From Nocardia crassostreae (GTDB lineage: Bacteria; Actinomycetota; Actinomycetes; Mycobacteriales; Mycobacteriaceae), in NCBI RefSeq assembly GCF_001613405.1, contig NZ_BDCH01000047.1:1-42809 (forward strand): a stretch of DNA of 42,809 bases, written 5' to 3'. The position numbers and the translations under genes are program-made. The notes beneath the pieces were generated by a model. That model worked only from the letters and a program-made list of their open reading frames with translations, was not told the origin of the DNA and made no database searches. Shown in pieces: positions 25,304 through 33,643 of this stretch. Positions within the stretch are counted from its first letter, which is position 1. Each line of letters begins with the position of its first letter.

Positions 25304-25848
25304 GGCAGTTCTCCCGCCGCTCGATTCATGGCGTCGCGGGCGGTGCACACCGCATCGCGAATGTTCTGATACGCCGCGCAGCGGCAGATATTGCCGCTCA
25401 TCCATTCGGCGATCTCGATCTCGGATTCGGCGTGCCCCTCTTCGATGCATTTGATGGCCGACATGATCTGACCGGAGGTGCAGTAGCCGCATTGGAAACC
25501 GTCGGCCTCGAGAAACGCCTGCTGCACTGGATGCAGCGTGTCACCGTCGGCGACGCCCTCGATGGTGGTGATCTCGCGGCCTTCGGCGGCGAGCGCGAGG
25601 GTCAGGCAGGACAGCACCCGTTTGTTGTCCATCCATACCGTGCACGCGCCGCAGCCGCCTTGATCGCAGCCTTTCTTGGTGCCGGTGAGATGCAGATGCT
25701 CGCGCAGGGCGTCGAGCAGACTGGTGCGTGGTTCGAGGACCGTGAAGTGTTCGTGACCGTTGACGCGCAGTGTCGCCATGATACGGGTTGGGCCGATGAA
25801 TTCCGCCGGTTGCGCACCGATGCGGCCCGGTGATTGCTCGATTGACAT
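25300..25848 (-). CDS. Molybdenum hydroxylase [2Fe-2S] (small) subunit
   Basis: 182 residues. The plant-ferredoxin-type cluster uses Cys61, Cys66, Cys69 and Cys81 (CDQGGCGACT). The C-terminal cluster uses Cys120, Cys123, Cys155 and Cys157 (CGYCTSGQ and NICRC). These carry electrons from the molybdenum centre to FAD. It is the first gene of the three-gene operon. AGGAGG lies six bases before ATG 25848. The N-terminus is about 24 residues longer than the usual start (MATLRVNG). A later in-frame ATG exists there, but the strong ribosome-binding site favours the longer form, possibly with a short leader. Confidence 0.9.
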   Translation of the reverse strand: MSIEQSPGRIGAQPAEFIGPTRIMATLRVNGHEHFTVLEPRTSLLDALREHLHLTGTKKGCDQGGCGACTVWMDNKRVLSCLTLALAAEGREITTIEGVADGDTLHPVQQAFLEADGFQCGYCTSGQIMSAIKCIEEGHAESEIEIAEWMSGNICRCAAYQNIRDAVCTARDAMNRAAGELP

Positions 25849-26067
25849 CCCTCGCCTCCTGACTCGCGGACCCGGGGGATGCCGCGGTTGTCGCCGGACT
25901 GCGTCTGGTGATGAGCTGGCAAAAGCCTAGCAACCATGCGCTGGTCGTGCAGGGCGAATCCGGACCGGTAGGCTCGACGCGTTGAGTGTGGTGCGAGCAG
26001 GAGGCGGGTCATCGAGCAGCGGGCGGTCGCGGCGACATCAGGGGAAACGAACCCGGAGTCGGCGCGC

Positions 26068-26742
26068 TTGATCTCCAGGATTCTTCCGCACGGCGTGGCG
26101 GCCGCGGAGTTGACGACCTATCCAGAGGGCTTGAAACCGCACCCCGCCGAGGAGCATCTGATCTCCCGGGCCGTGGAGAAGCGGCGGCGTGATTTCATCG
26201 GCGCGCGGCACTGCGCCCGGCAGGCGCTGACCGAGCTCGGCGAGCCCGCCGTGGCCATCGGCAAGGGCGGGACCGGGGAACCGCTGTTCCCGCGCGGCAT
26301 TGTCGGCAGCCTCACCCACTGCGACGGCTACCGGGCCGCCGCGCTGGCGCACAAACTGCGTTTCCGGTCCATCGGCATCGATGCCGAACCGCACGGGCAG
26401 CTGCCCGAGGGCGTGCTCGATTCGGTGAGCCTGCCCGCCGAACGCGACTGGTTGGCGACGGTGCTGCCCGGCACCGGCCTGCACCTGGATCGACTGCTGT
26501 TCTGCGCCAAGGAGGCCACCTACAAGACGTGGTTCCCGCTCACCGATCGCTGGCTCGGCTTCGAGGACGCGCACATCACCTTCACCGTGGACGAGGAATC
26601 CGCCGGTGCGGGCGCGGGCACCTTCCACAGCGAACTGCTGGTGCCCGGCAATACCACCGACGGCGGCGCGCCCCTGATGTCGTTCGACGGCCGCTGGCTG
26701 ATCGCCGACGGCCTCATCCTGACCGCGATCGTGGAGGCCTGA
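26068..26742 (+). CDS. npt: 4'-phosphopantetheinyl transferase (Npt/PptT, Sfp type)
   Basis: 224 residues. It transfers phosphopantetheine from CoA to carrier domains of polyketide, peptide and mycolate synthases and of carboxylic acid reductase. Motifs are GSLTHCDGYRAAA, SIGIDAEPHG (metal ligands Asp and Glu) and FCAKEATYKTWFPL. The start is TTG: there is no ATG or GTG in frame between the upstream TAG at 25969 and here, and the protein from this TTG aligns end to end with Nocardia Npt as I remember it. GGAG lies about ten bases upstream. The TGA overlaps the truB ATG. Confidence 0.92.
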   Translation: MISRILPHGVAAAELTTYPEGLKPHPAEEHLISRAVEKRRRDFIGARHCARQALTELGEPAVAIGKGGTGEPLFPRGIVGSLTHCDGYRAAALAHKLRFRSIGIDAEPHGQLPEGVLDSVSLPAERDWLATVLPGTGLHLDRLLFCAKEATYKTWFPLTDRWLGFEDAHITFTVDEESAGAGAGTFHSELLVPGNTTDGGAPLMSFDGRWLIADGLILTAIVEA

Positions 26743-27677
26743 TGGGGGAGAAGCGGACTCCCGTGGTCGACGCGCTCGGCGGCCTGCTCATCGTCGACAA
26801 GGTCGGCGGCTGGACCAGCCACGACGTGGTCGCCAAGAGCCGAAGGCTGTTGCGCACCAAGAAGGTCGGCCACGCGGGCACTCTGGACCCGATGGCCACC
26901 GGCGTGCTGGTCCTCGGCGTCGAACGCGCCACCAAACTCCTGGGTCAGCTCATCCTGACCACCAAGGCGTACACCGCCACCATCCGGCTCGGTCAGTCCA
27001 CGATCACCGACGACGCGGAGGGCGAGGTCACCGCGACCACCCCCGCCGGGCATCTCGCCTATGCCGAAATCGCGGCCGTCGTCACTGAATTGACCGGCGA
27101 TATTCAGCAGGTCCCCGCCACTGTCAGCGCCATCAAGGTCAATGGCGAACGCGCCTACGCCCGCGCCCGCGCCGGTGAGGATGTGGAACTGGCCGCCCGC
27201 CCCGTCACCGTCAGCCGCTTCGACATTCTGGCGCGCCGCGATATCGACACCGGCACAACGCAATTCGTCGACCTCGACGTCGAGGTCGAATGCTCCTCGG
27301 GCACCTACATCCGGGCCCTGGCGCGCGACCTCGGCGAAAAGCTCGGCGTCGGCGGCCATCTCACCGCCCTGCGTCGTACCCGCGTCGGCCCCTTCACCCT
27401 GGAGCACGCCCGCACCCTCGACCAGCTGGCCGTCGCCGCCGGAGCCGACGAACCCCTGCTCAGCCTCACCATCGACGAGGCCGTCCGCACCGCCTTCCCC
27501 ACCCGCGACATCACCGACACCCAGGCCGAGGACCTCCGCAACGGCCGCTGGCTCGACCCCGTCGGCCTGCCCGGCGTCTACGCCGCCATCGACTCCTCCG
27601 GCCACGCCATCGCGCTCGTGAAGGAAAGCAGCAAACGCGCCTCCTCGGTCATGGTCGTCCGCCCCGCCAATCTCTGA
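26742..27677 (+). CDS. truB: tRNA pseudouridine(55) synthase
   Basis: 311 residues. TruB makes pseudouridine 55 in the T-loop of tRNA. The catalytic Asp49 lies in HAGTLDPMATGVL. KAYTATIRLGQSTITDDAEG, VPATVSAIKVNGERAYARAR and ECSSGTYIRALARDLG are further family blocks. The C-terminal part (ESSKRASSVMVVRP) is the actinobacterial PUA-like end. Its ATG overlaps the npt stop by one base, so the two are cotranscribed, as in mycobacteria. Confidence 0.95.
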   Translation: MGEKRTPVVDALGGLLIVDKVGGWTSHDVVAKSRRLLRTKKVGHAGTLDPMATGVLVLGVERATKLLGQLILTTKAYTATIRLGQSTITDDAEGEVTATTPAGHLAYAEIAAVVTELTGDIQQVPATVSAIKVNGERAYARARAGEDVELAARPVTVSRFDILARRDIDTGTTQFVDLDVEVECSSGTYIRALARDLGEKLGVGGHLTALRRTRVGPFTLEHARTLDQLAVAAGADEPLLSLTIDEAVRTAFPTRDITDTQAEDLRNGRWLDPVGLPGVYAAIDSSGHAIALVKESSKRASSVMVVRPANL

Positions 27678-27777
27678 GTCCGGGCGGCGGGCCCGCGCAT
27701 AACCATCCAGTTACGACTGGGCGAACGGCCGCCGCAGATCTTGAGCTGCTCGCGCGAGTCTGACAGCGTGGAGCGCG

Positions 27778-29871
27778 GTGAGCATCTTCAATGCCGGACC
27801 ACCGGCCGCCACGGGCGGCGGGCTGGTGACCATGGTCAAGGCGGGCACCTTCTGCCTGTCCGACCAGCTCGGCGATATTCACGCCGGTTCGGCCCAGGGC
27901 CTGTTCTATCGGGATGCGCGGGTCATCAGCCGGTAGGAGTTGCGGTTGGATGGGCATGCGCCGGAACAGCTTTCGGTGCTGCCCGCGGAGGCGTTCCGGA
28001 TCCGGTTCGTGGCGCGCATGCCGCCGCGCCAAGGCGTCGCCGACGCCACCGTGCTGGTGCTGCGCAAGCGCATCATCGGCGACGGGATGCGGGAGAAGAT
28101 CATTGTGTGCAATCTCGGTGACGAGGACACCGCGCTCACCCTTTCGCTCACCGTCGATTCCGATTTCGCCGATCTGTTCGCGGTCAAGGAGGGGCGGCTC
28201 AATACCGGCGGCTGCGATTTCACCGTCACCGACGGGGCGCTGCGGCTGACCGATCGCCAGGATGCCGGGCGCGGGCTGGTGATCACCGCGAGCGGGGATC
28301 CGGTGGTGCAGCCGGGGCAGCTGTCCTGGCGGGTGGTGGTGCCGCGCCGGGACAGCTGGCACACGGTGGTGGAATGCCAACCGCTGCTGGGACATCGGGC
28401 CGTGCCCATGAATCTCGACGCCGACGACGAGGACAGTCCCACCAACAAGATCCGGCAGTGGCGCGCCAATGCCACCAGCCTCACCGCAGACGGCGCGGGG
28501 CTGAGCGCCATCCTCGCCCGCACCGAGAGCGATCTCGGCGCGCTGCGCATGGACGACTCCGACGACGGCACCATGTACGTGGCCGCGGGCGCGCCGTGGT
28601 TCATGGCGCTCTTCGGCCGCGACAGCCTGCTGACCTCCTGGATGGCGCTGCTGCTGGACTCCGACCTCGCCCTGGGGACCTTGCGCAGGCTGGCGAAACT
28701 GCAAGGCGCACACGTCGATCCGATTACCGAGGAGGAGCCCGGCCGCATCATGCACGAAATGCGGCACGGTCCCTCCGGCGATCAGGTGCTCGGCGGCACC
28801 GTCTACTACGGCACGGTCGACGCGACCCCGCTGTTCGTCATGCTGCTCGCCGAGTGCAGGCGCTGGGGCGTCGAGGAGGACGCCGTCAAGGAGCTGCTGC
28901 CCGCCGCGGATGCCGCCCTGGGGTGGATCGACCGGTACGGCGACGCCGACGGTGACGGGTTCGTCGAATACCGGCGCAAGACCGATCGCGGCCTGGCCAA
29001 TCAAGGCTGGAAGGACAGCTGGGACGCAATCAGTTTCGCCGACGGGCATCTCGCCGATCCGCCCATCGCGCTGTGCGAGGTGCAGGGGTACGTCTAGGCC
29101 GCCCGCCTGGGCCGCGCCGACCTGGCCGAAGCCTTCGGCGACACCGCGACCGCCACCCGTCTGCGCGCCCAGGCGGCGGAGTTGAAAACCCGCTTCGACG
29201 AAGCCTTCTGGATGCCCGGCTCGGGGTGGTACGCCATGGCCCTGGACGGGAACAAGCGTCAGGTCGACGCCCTCGGCAGCAATGTCGCGCACTGTCTGTG
29301 GACCGGCATCGTCCCCGACGAACGCGCCGCCCCCCTCATCGAACGCCTGGCCGCCGCCGATATGGACAGCGGCTTCGGCCTGCGCACCCTGTCGTCGACA
29401 ATGCACCGCTACAACCCCATGGGCTATCACACCGGTTCGGTCTGGCCCCACGACTCGGCCATCGCCGTCGCCGGTCTGCTCCGCTACCACCACATTCCGG
29501 GCGCGGTCGACCTGGCCGAACGCCTCTCCGGCGGCCTCGTCGAAGCCTTCCTCGAATTCGGCGCCCGCCCACCGGAACTCTTCTGCGGCTTCGCCCGCAA
29601 CGACCTGCGATCCCCGGTCCCCTACCCGACGTCCTGCTCTCCCCAGGCCTGGGCCAGCGCCGCCCCACTCCTGCTCATGCGCTCCTTCCTCGGCCTGTCA
29701 CCCAATGTCCCGCAACGCACGCTCACCGTCGCACCGCGGCTGCCCGAGCGCGCCGGACGGGTGCGCCTGGCGGATCTGCGGCTGGGACCGGCGACGGTGA
29801 CCATCGAGGCCGAGGGCACGACGGTGAAAGTGGCTGGGCTGCCGGGAGATTGGCAGTTGATCCAGGACTGA
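27778..29871 (+). pseudogene. Glycogen-debranching-type glycosidase, interrupted by two in-frame TAGs
   Basis: Read through, 697 residues. The N-terminal domain (AGTFCLSDQLGDIHAGSAQG and LFYRDARVIS) is that of amylo-alpha-1,6-glucosidase-like proteins. The C-terminal (alpha/alpha)6 barrel has GAPWFMALFGRDSLLTSWMA, RYGDADGDGFVEY and GYHTGSVWPHDSAIAV, typical of GH63/GH15-like debranching enzymes. The first TAG (27934-27936, codon 53) lies in ARVISR-stop-ELRLDGH, where relatives have Trp. The second (29095-29097, codon 440) lies in VQGYV-stop-AARLGRA, where an aromatic residue, probably Tyr, is expected. The frame is unbroken otherwise. The start is GTG 27778 with GGAG upstream. Likely inactive unless both stops are read through. 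Confidence 0.82.
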
Positions 29872-30013
29872 TCGGGGGAGCACATACCAATAGGGGGATA
29901 TGCGCATTCAGCGATGTATGCCAGGTTTGTGTAATAGGCATTGACCTGCGGTAATTCTTGTCGGCTTCGGTCCGATACGCCGGTATCGAGGTTTGATCGG
30001 AGGGGATCGGCAA

Positions 30014-30850
30014 ATGCGACTAGGGCGGATAGTGCAAGCCATGCTGGTTAGCGGGGTGGTGGTGATCGCCACGGCGTGCGGATCGGATGGAGGCGAGTCG
30101 CCGGAGACTTCGGCGGGGAGTCCCACCACGAGCGTTTCGACGCAGATCAGTACGGTGCCAACGTCGGCGCCGTCGGGAAATGGTGGGGGAGGCGGGACTA
30201 CGCCGGGCCGGGAGCCGGGGACGGTGGTGGTGCCGCCGGGAGATCCGGGGGATTCCGATCCGCTGCCGGACACGTCGGCGGTGTTGATTCAGACGGTGAC
30301 CGTGCAGGGGACGGCGATTCCGTATGTGCCGGTGAATCTTCGGCTGTATCAGCCGTGTGATCCGAGCTCGGGGGATTTGCCGGAGGGGACGCCGGAGGTG
30401 CGGCGGTGGGACGGGGTGACCGATTCCAATGGGCAGGCGGTGTTCTCGGTTCCGGTGGGGTGCTACCGATTCGGGATGGAGGCGCCGCTGGGGACGAATC
30501 CGGTGCCGGAGGGGTTGCACACCTTGTTCGTGGAGCACGAAGGTGAGACCGAGTACGGGCGGTTGCGGTTCCAGGATCCGGCGCCCGCGCCGGTGTGCGC
30601 CTCGCAGACCATCCTGCATGATCTGGGGGAGGGGCCGCCGTACACGACGACGCTGGCGACGGTGAGCGAGTGCGATGGGTACTGGGCCGTCATCGTCTGG
30701 GATATGCCGGGTGACAGTCAGCGGATCGTGCATCGCGGGTACGACTTCGGGTGGACGAACTATGTCTACTTCCCGCATGACAAGTGCTGGAGCGAGGCGA
30801 AAGCCGATGGGGTTCCGGCGAATCTGGAGAAGTACTTCCTGAAGTGCTGA
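30014..30850 (+). CDS. Hypothetical lipoprotein with Pro/Gly/Ser/Thr-rich linker
   Basis: 278 residues. A signal peptide (MRLGRIVQAMLVSGVVVIA) ends in ATAC, a plausible lipobox with Cys about residue 22. About 60 residues of low-complexity Ser/Thr/Pro/Gly then form a cell-wall-spanning linker. The C-terminal domain begins VLIQTVTVQGTAIPYVPVNL and contains five Cys residues, suggesting disulphides and a beta-rich fold resembling carboxypeptidase-regulatory or prealbumin-like domains (DSNGQAVFSVPVGCYRFG). GGAGGGG lies before ATG 30014. No function assignable. Confidence 0.75.
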   Translation: MRLGRIVQAMLVSGVVVIATACGSDGGESPETSAGSPTTSVSTQISTVPTSAPSGNGGGGGTTPGREPGTVVVPPGDPGDSDPLPDTSAVLIQTVTVQGTAIPYVPVNLRLYQPCDPSSGDLPEGTPEVRRWDGVTDSNGQAVFSVPVGCYRFGMEAPLGTNPVPEGLHTLFVEHEGETEYGRLRFQDPAPAPVCASQTILHDLGEGPPYTTTLATVSECDGYWAVIVWDMPGDSQRIVHRGYDFGWTNYVYFPHDKCWSEAKADGVPANLEKYFLKC

Positions 30851-30856
30851 GGGCTC

Positions 30857-31438
30857 TCACCGCGATTGCAGCGGTGCGAGTGCGCCCAGTGCCGCGCCGA
30901 CACAGGCGTCGCGCAGCACTGGGCGTGGGCAGTGGCGGGTTTCCAGCCAGTCGACGGTGAGAACGCGGACGAAGGTCAGCCAACTCATGAGGATGGACGA
31001 AATCGTTTCGCGCACTGCGGGATCGACGTCGAGAACGGCGAGGATGCGGTCGCGGAGTTCGCCGAGCTCGCCCGTGATGACGGCCTGGATGGCGAGATCG
31101 CCGATGAGGATCCTGTTGGCGGCCAGAATGGATTTGGCATTGGCTTCGAAATAGTCGAAGTGCACGTCGAGCCCGACCGCCAGCTGTTCGGCGAGCGGGA
31201 TCGCGGGATCGAAGGTGGTGTCCACCAGCAACTGTTGGGCCGCGCGCTGGTAGACGGCGACGAAAAGGTCTCGCTTGCTGGGGAAGTGGCGGTACAGCAG
31301 CGCGCGGGACACCCCGGCCTCGGCCGCGACGTCCTCCATGAGCACGGCGGTGTAGTCGCGGTCGGCGAAGAGCCGCTCACCGGCATCGATGAGCAGGCGG
31401 CGGCGATCCTCGGGGGCGAGTCGGCGGCGGGTGGTCAC
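30857..31438 (-). CDS. TetR-family transcriptional regulator
   Basis: 193 residues from GTG 31438. The helix-turn-helix has LFADRDYTAVLMEDVAAEAG followed by VSRALLYRHFPSKRDLF, typical of TetR. The C-terminal ligand-binding half is helical. It is divergent from a DUF4345-type membrane gene, and the 101-base gap contains three copies of the half-site GTCTACTAG, so autoregulation and control of that gene are very likely. It converges on the lipoprotein gene with 6 bases between the stops. Confidence 0.88.
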   Translation of the reverse strand: MTTRRRLAPEDRRRLLIDAGERLFADRDYTAVLMEDVAAEAGVSRALLYRHFPSKRDLFVAVYQRAAQQLLVDTTFDPAIPLAEQLAVGLDVHFDYFEANAKSILAANRILIGDLAIQAVITGELGELRDRILAVLDVDPAVRETISSILMSWLTFVRVLTVDWLETRHCPRPVLRDACVGAALGALAPLQSR

Positions 31439-31452
31439 GACCGCCAGCTTAG

Positions 31453-31507
31453 TTGACGTGTGTCTACTAGAGGTCGTAGCCTCTGCTAGTAGACACACGT
31501 CTACTAG
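31453..31507. promoter_or_regulatory. Divergent promoter with triple TetR half-sites
   Basis: GTCTACTAG occurs on plus at 31462-31470 and 31499-31507 and on minus at 31486-31494. The last two form CTAGTAGAC-ACAC-GTCTACTAG, a perfect operator. The outer arms 31456-31470 and 31486-31500 form a perfect 15-bp inverted repeat with a 15-bp spacer. A promoter TTGACG (31453-31458) with TAGCCT (31477-31482), spacing 18, overlaps them and points toward the DUF4345 gene. Confidence 0.78.
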
Positions 31508-31539
31508 TGAATGCTGATCACCAGCTCGGGAGGTTTCTG

Positions 31540-31953
31540 ATGACGGCTGCGCTCAAATGGCTGAGCCTAATCATGGGGTGGGCCTGTGTGGCGATCGGTG
31601 TGCTGCACATGGCCCTCGGCATCGATTCCGTGCCGGATATGGCCGACTCCGGCGTCACCGCCGACAGCCAGAGCCGCTTCTTCGGCGCGATCTTCCTCGG
31701 CTACGGCCTGGCCTGGCTGTGGGCCGTGCGCCGGAATCCCATCGACACCACCGCCATTCGCTGGCTCGCCGGAATCTTCGCCCTCGGCGCCCTGGGCCGG
31801 TTCCTCTCCATCGCGGTGCACGGCTGGCCGCACTGGTTCCAACTGGTGCTCACCGCCATCGAAGTCGTGCTGCCGCCGGTGTGGTTCTGGCTGGCCGCGG
31901 CCGAGGACAGGCGCACCACCCACACCCCGGCCGCGACGGCGGCCCGGGCGTGA
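31540..31953 (+). CDS. DUF4345-like four-helix membrane protein
   Basis: 137 residues with four predicted membrane helices (LSLIMGWACVAIGVLHMALG, RFFGAIFLGYGLAWLWAV, IRWLAGIFALGALGRFLSI and WFQLVLTAIEVVLPPVWFWL). The DSQSRFFGAIFLGYGL segment is the mark of the DUF4345 family, whose function is unknown. GGGAGG lies before ATG 31540; an earlier GTG at 31507 would overlap the operator. It is probably repressed by the divergent TetR protein. Confidence 0.8.
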   Translation: MTAALKWLSLIMGWACVAIGVLHMALGIDSVPDMADSGVTADSQSRFFGAIFLGYGLAWLWAVRRNPIDTTAIRWLAGIFALGALGRFLSIAVHGWPHWFQLVLTAIEVVLPPVWFWLAAAEDRRTTHTPAATAARA

Positions 31954-32016
31954 ACCGCTGTCTGTCCTTCCGGCCACAACCCTGCCGGGAGGACAGACGG
32001 CACCTTCGCTGCGCGC

Positions 32017-33465
32017 TCAGTCGTCGAGCAGCCCCGCTGCGAGGCGGGCGGCTTCGGCCGCCAGGCCGGGTGGACTGGTGGCAATGAACATCGATGTGGC
32101 CGCGAGGTTTCCGAGGATGCGCCAGGTCGGGTCGGGGCGCCCGGCGACGGATAGGCGGCCGGTGGCGGGGTCCGCCGCGAGCCCACCGGCCGGGTCGAGT
32201 TCGGCGGCCCGCGCCCCCAGGAGCGCGCTCACCAGCGGTTCGCTGTCCTGCGGTGTGGTGTAGGCCGACGGATTCACGGCGTTGAGGACCACGTCGGCGG
32301 TCCATTCGGTGTCGTCGAACACCGTGAATCCGCCGCCGGGGCGGGCTTCGAGTTTCCGCAGGCCCGGTCGTAGCCGTAGCTGGCCCGAATCCAGGAGGCG
32401 CAGCATGATTTTCGCATTGTGCGGGACCATGGGTGAGCTGAGGCCGTTGATGGTGCGGAAGTGCGAGGCCCGCAGCAGGGCGCGGTCCGCTTCCGGCAGC
32501 CGCGGCCAGGCGAGGGGGCCGGTGATGCGAATGAGCATGACCAGCAAGCGGAGTCCGAGATGCGGGGAGTCGACCGCCGCCAGCTGGCGGCGCAGGCGAT
32601 CGACCGGCGGCTCGGCGCCGGTGGCCAGGATCTCCGCGGCGAAGGCATCGAAATCATGGCCGAGGTCGGTGAGTTCGGCGCGCATGAGATCCACCAGCTC
32701 GGCGAAACTCACCGCGGCGCGCGGTCCGATCGCCTCGGGGGTGAGATGCCGCGGTTCCAGCTGCATCGGCCGCTGCTGCACGAACGGCAGTGCGCCGGTG
32801 CGGGACAGGAAGGTGATCGGCCCGGTGTGACCGTGTGCGGTGAGTCCGGCCGCGATATCGACCGCCGTGAGCCCGCTGCCGATGACGGCGACATGCACAC
32901 CGGCGGGAATGCCGGGCAGTGTGCGGGCCAGCGGATACGGTTCGCCGACGTAGCCGGGTGCGCCCGTCAACCCGTAATGGTCACGGGGACGGCCGCTTCC
33001 GACACCGAGCACGGCGCGGTCCACCGGCACGGCGGCGCCGTCCTCGGTGTGCAGCACCGCCCGCTCGCCCCGGGTGAAACCGGTGACCCGCGACTGCACG
33101 ACGCTCACCCGGGTCCCGTCGGCCCGGAGCGCGGTCATGGCCGCGCGGGCGGTGTCCTGCAGGTAGCGGCCGTACAGCGCCCGCGGCACGAGCGGCTGGC
33201 CGAGGCTGTCGTCGAGATAGCCCGCGATATCGTCGCGCTCGCTCAACCAGCGCTGATAGTGCCCCGGATCCCCGGCGCGAACGGACATGAGCGGGGGCGG
33301 GGCGTTCACGCGCACGGCGTCGATATCGGGCTGATAGGCCCGGCCCCGCCACAGCGTCTCCGCACCGTCGAAAACCGTGACGGCCGTGGGCTTCCGGTCC
33401 GCCGCGGCGAGTGCGTCCAGCAGGGCGACCGCGGCGGCGCCCGAACCGACGATCCCGATGTGCAT
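32017..33465 (-). CDS. FAD/NAD(P)-binding oxidoreductase
   Basis: 482 residues. GIVGSGAAAVALLDALAAA is an N-terminal FAD-binding Rossmann motif. VAVIGSGLTAVDIAAGL, about 165 residues later, is the second nucleotide-binding motif. The WRGRAYQPDIDAVRVNAPPP region places it in the FAD-NAD(P)-binding family related to lysine/ornithine N-monooxygenase-like proteins. AAGGAG lies upstream of ATG 33465. It is divergent from a LuxR regulator across a 178-bp gap with two similar palindromes. The reaction is unknown. Confidence 0.82.
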   Translation of the reverse strand: MHIGIVGSGAAAVALLDALAAADRKPTAVTVFDGAETLWRGRAYQPDIDAVRVNAPPPLMSVRAGDPGHYQRWLSERDDIAGYLDDSLGQPLVPRALYGRYLQDTARAAMTALRADGTRVSVVQSRVTGFTRGERAVLHTEDGAAVPVDRAVLGVGSGRPRDHYGLTGAPGYVGEPYPLARTLPGIPAGVHVAVIGSGLTAVDIAAGLTAHGHTGPITFLSRTGALPFVQQRPMQLEPRHLTPEAIGPRAAVSFAELVDLMRAELTDLGHDFDAFAAEILATGAEPPVDRLRRQLAAVDSPHLGLRLLVMLIRITGPLAWPRLPEADRALLRASHFRTINGLSSPMVPHNAKIMLRLLDSGQLRLRPGLRKLEARPGGGFTVFDDTEWTADVVLNAVNPSAYTTPQDSEPLVSALLGARAAELDPAGGLAADPATGRLSVAGRPDPTWRILGNLAATSMFIATSPPGLAAEAARLAAGLLDD

Positions 33466-33552
33466 GGTGGTGCTCCTTCTCCAGATTCGGTGGTGCTGCG
33501 CTTCGGTGGTGATGCGCGGACCAGCCTCATCCGCCCGCCGCCGTCGGCCCAT

Positions 33553-33566
33553 CCCGCAAATGCGGG
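33553..33566. promoter_or_regulatory. Operator-like palindrome 1 between FAD oxidoreductase and LuxR genes
   Basis: CCCGCA-AA-TGCGGG has perfect 6-bp arms. With the site at 33593-33606 it fits the shared pattern CCCNCANNTGNGGG. Confidence 0.65.
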
Positions 33567-33592
33567 GAATTACGTGCGCGCCCGGCGGTTCC

Positions 33593-33606
33593 CCCTCATA
33601 TGTGGG
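33593..33606. promoter_or_regulatory. Operator-like palindrome 2 between FAD oxidoreductase and LuxR genes
   Basis: CCCTCATATGTGGG fits CCCNCANNTGNGGG and is palindromic except at the two N positions. Its centre is 40 bp from that of site 1 and about 45 bases upstream of the LuxR start. Confidence 0.62.
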
Positions 33607-33643
33607 ATGGCGGATACGCGGGCGCGCGCAGCAGGATGGCGAG

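Noticed and set aside
26008..26067. An upstream ATC or GTC start for npt after AGGAGG at about 26000
   Set aside because: ATC/GTC starts are very rare, and the TTG at 26068 aligns with the known N-terminus of Npt.
5844..29097. Genome-wide reassignment of TAG as a sense codon
   Set aside because: Three genes here end naturally at TAG (4732, 8806, 10812), and mutation from common high-GC codons favours TAG; partial suppression remains open but reassignment is not supported.
27649..29493. A 614-codon antisense frame over the debranching-type gene
   Set aside because: It is open only because the sense gene is GC-rich at third positions; the sense strand shows clear family motifs despite its stops.
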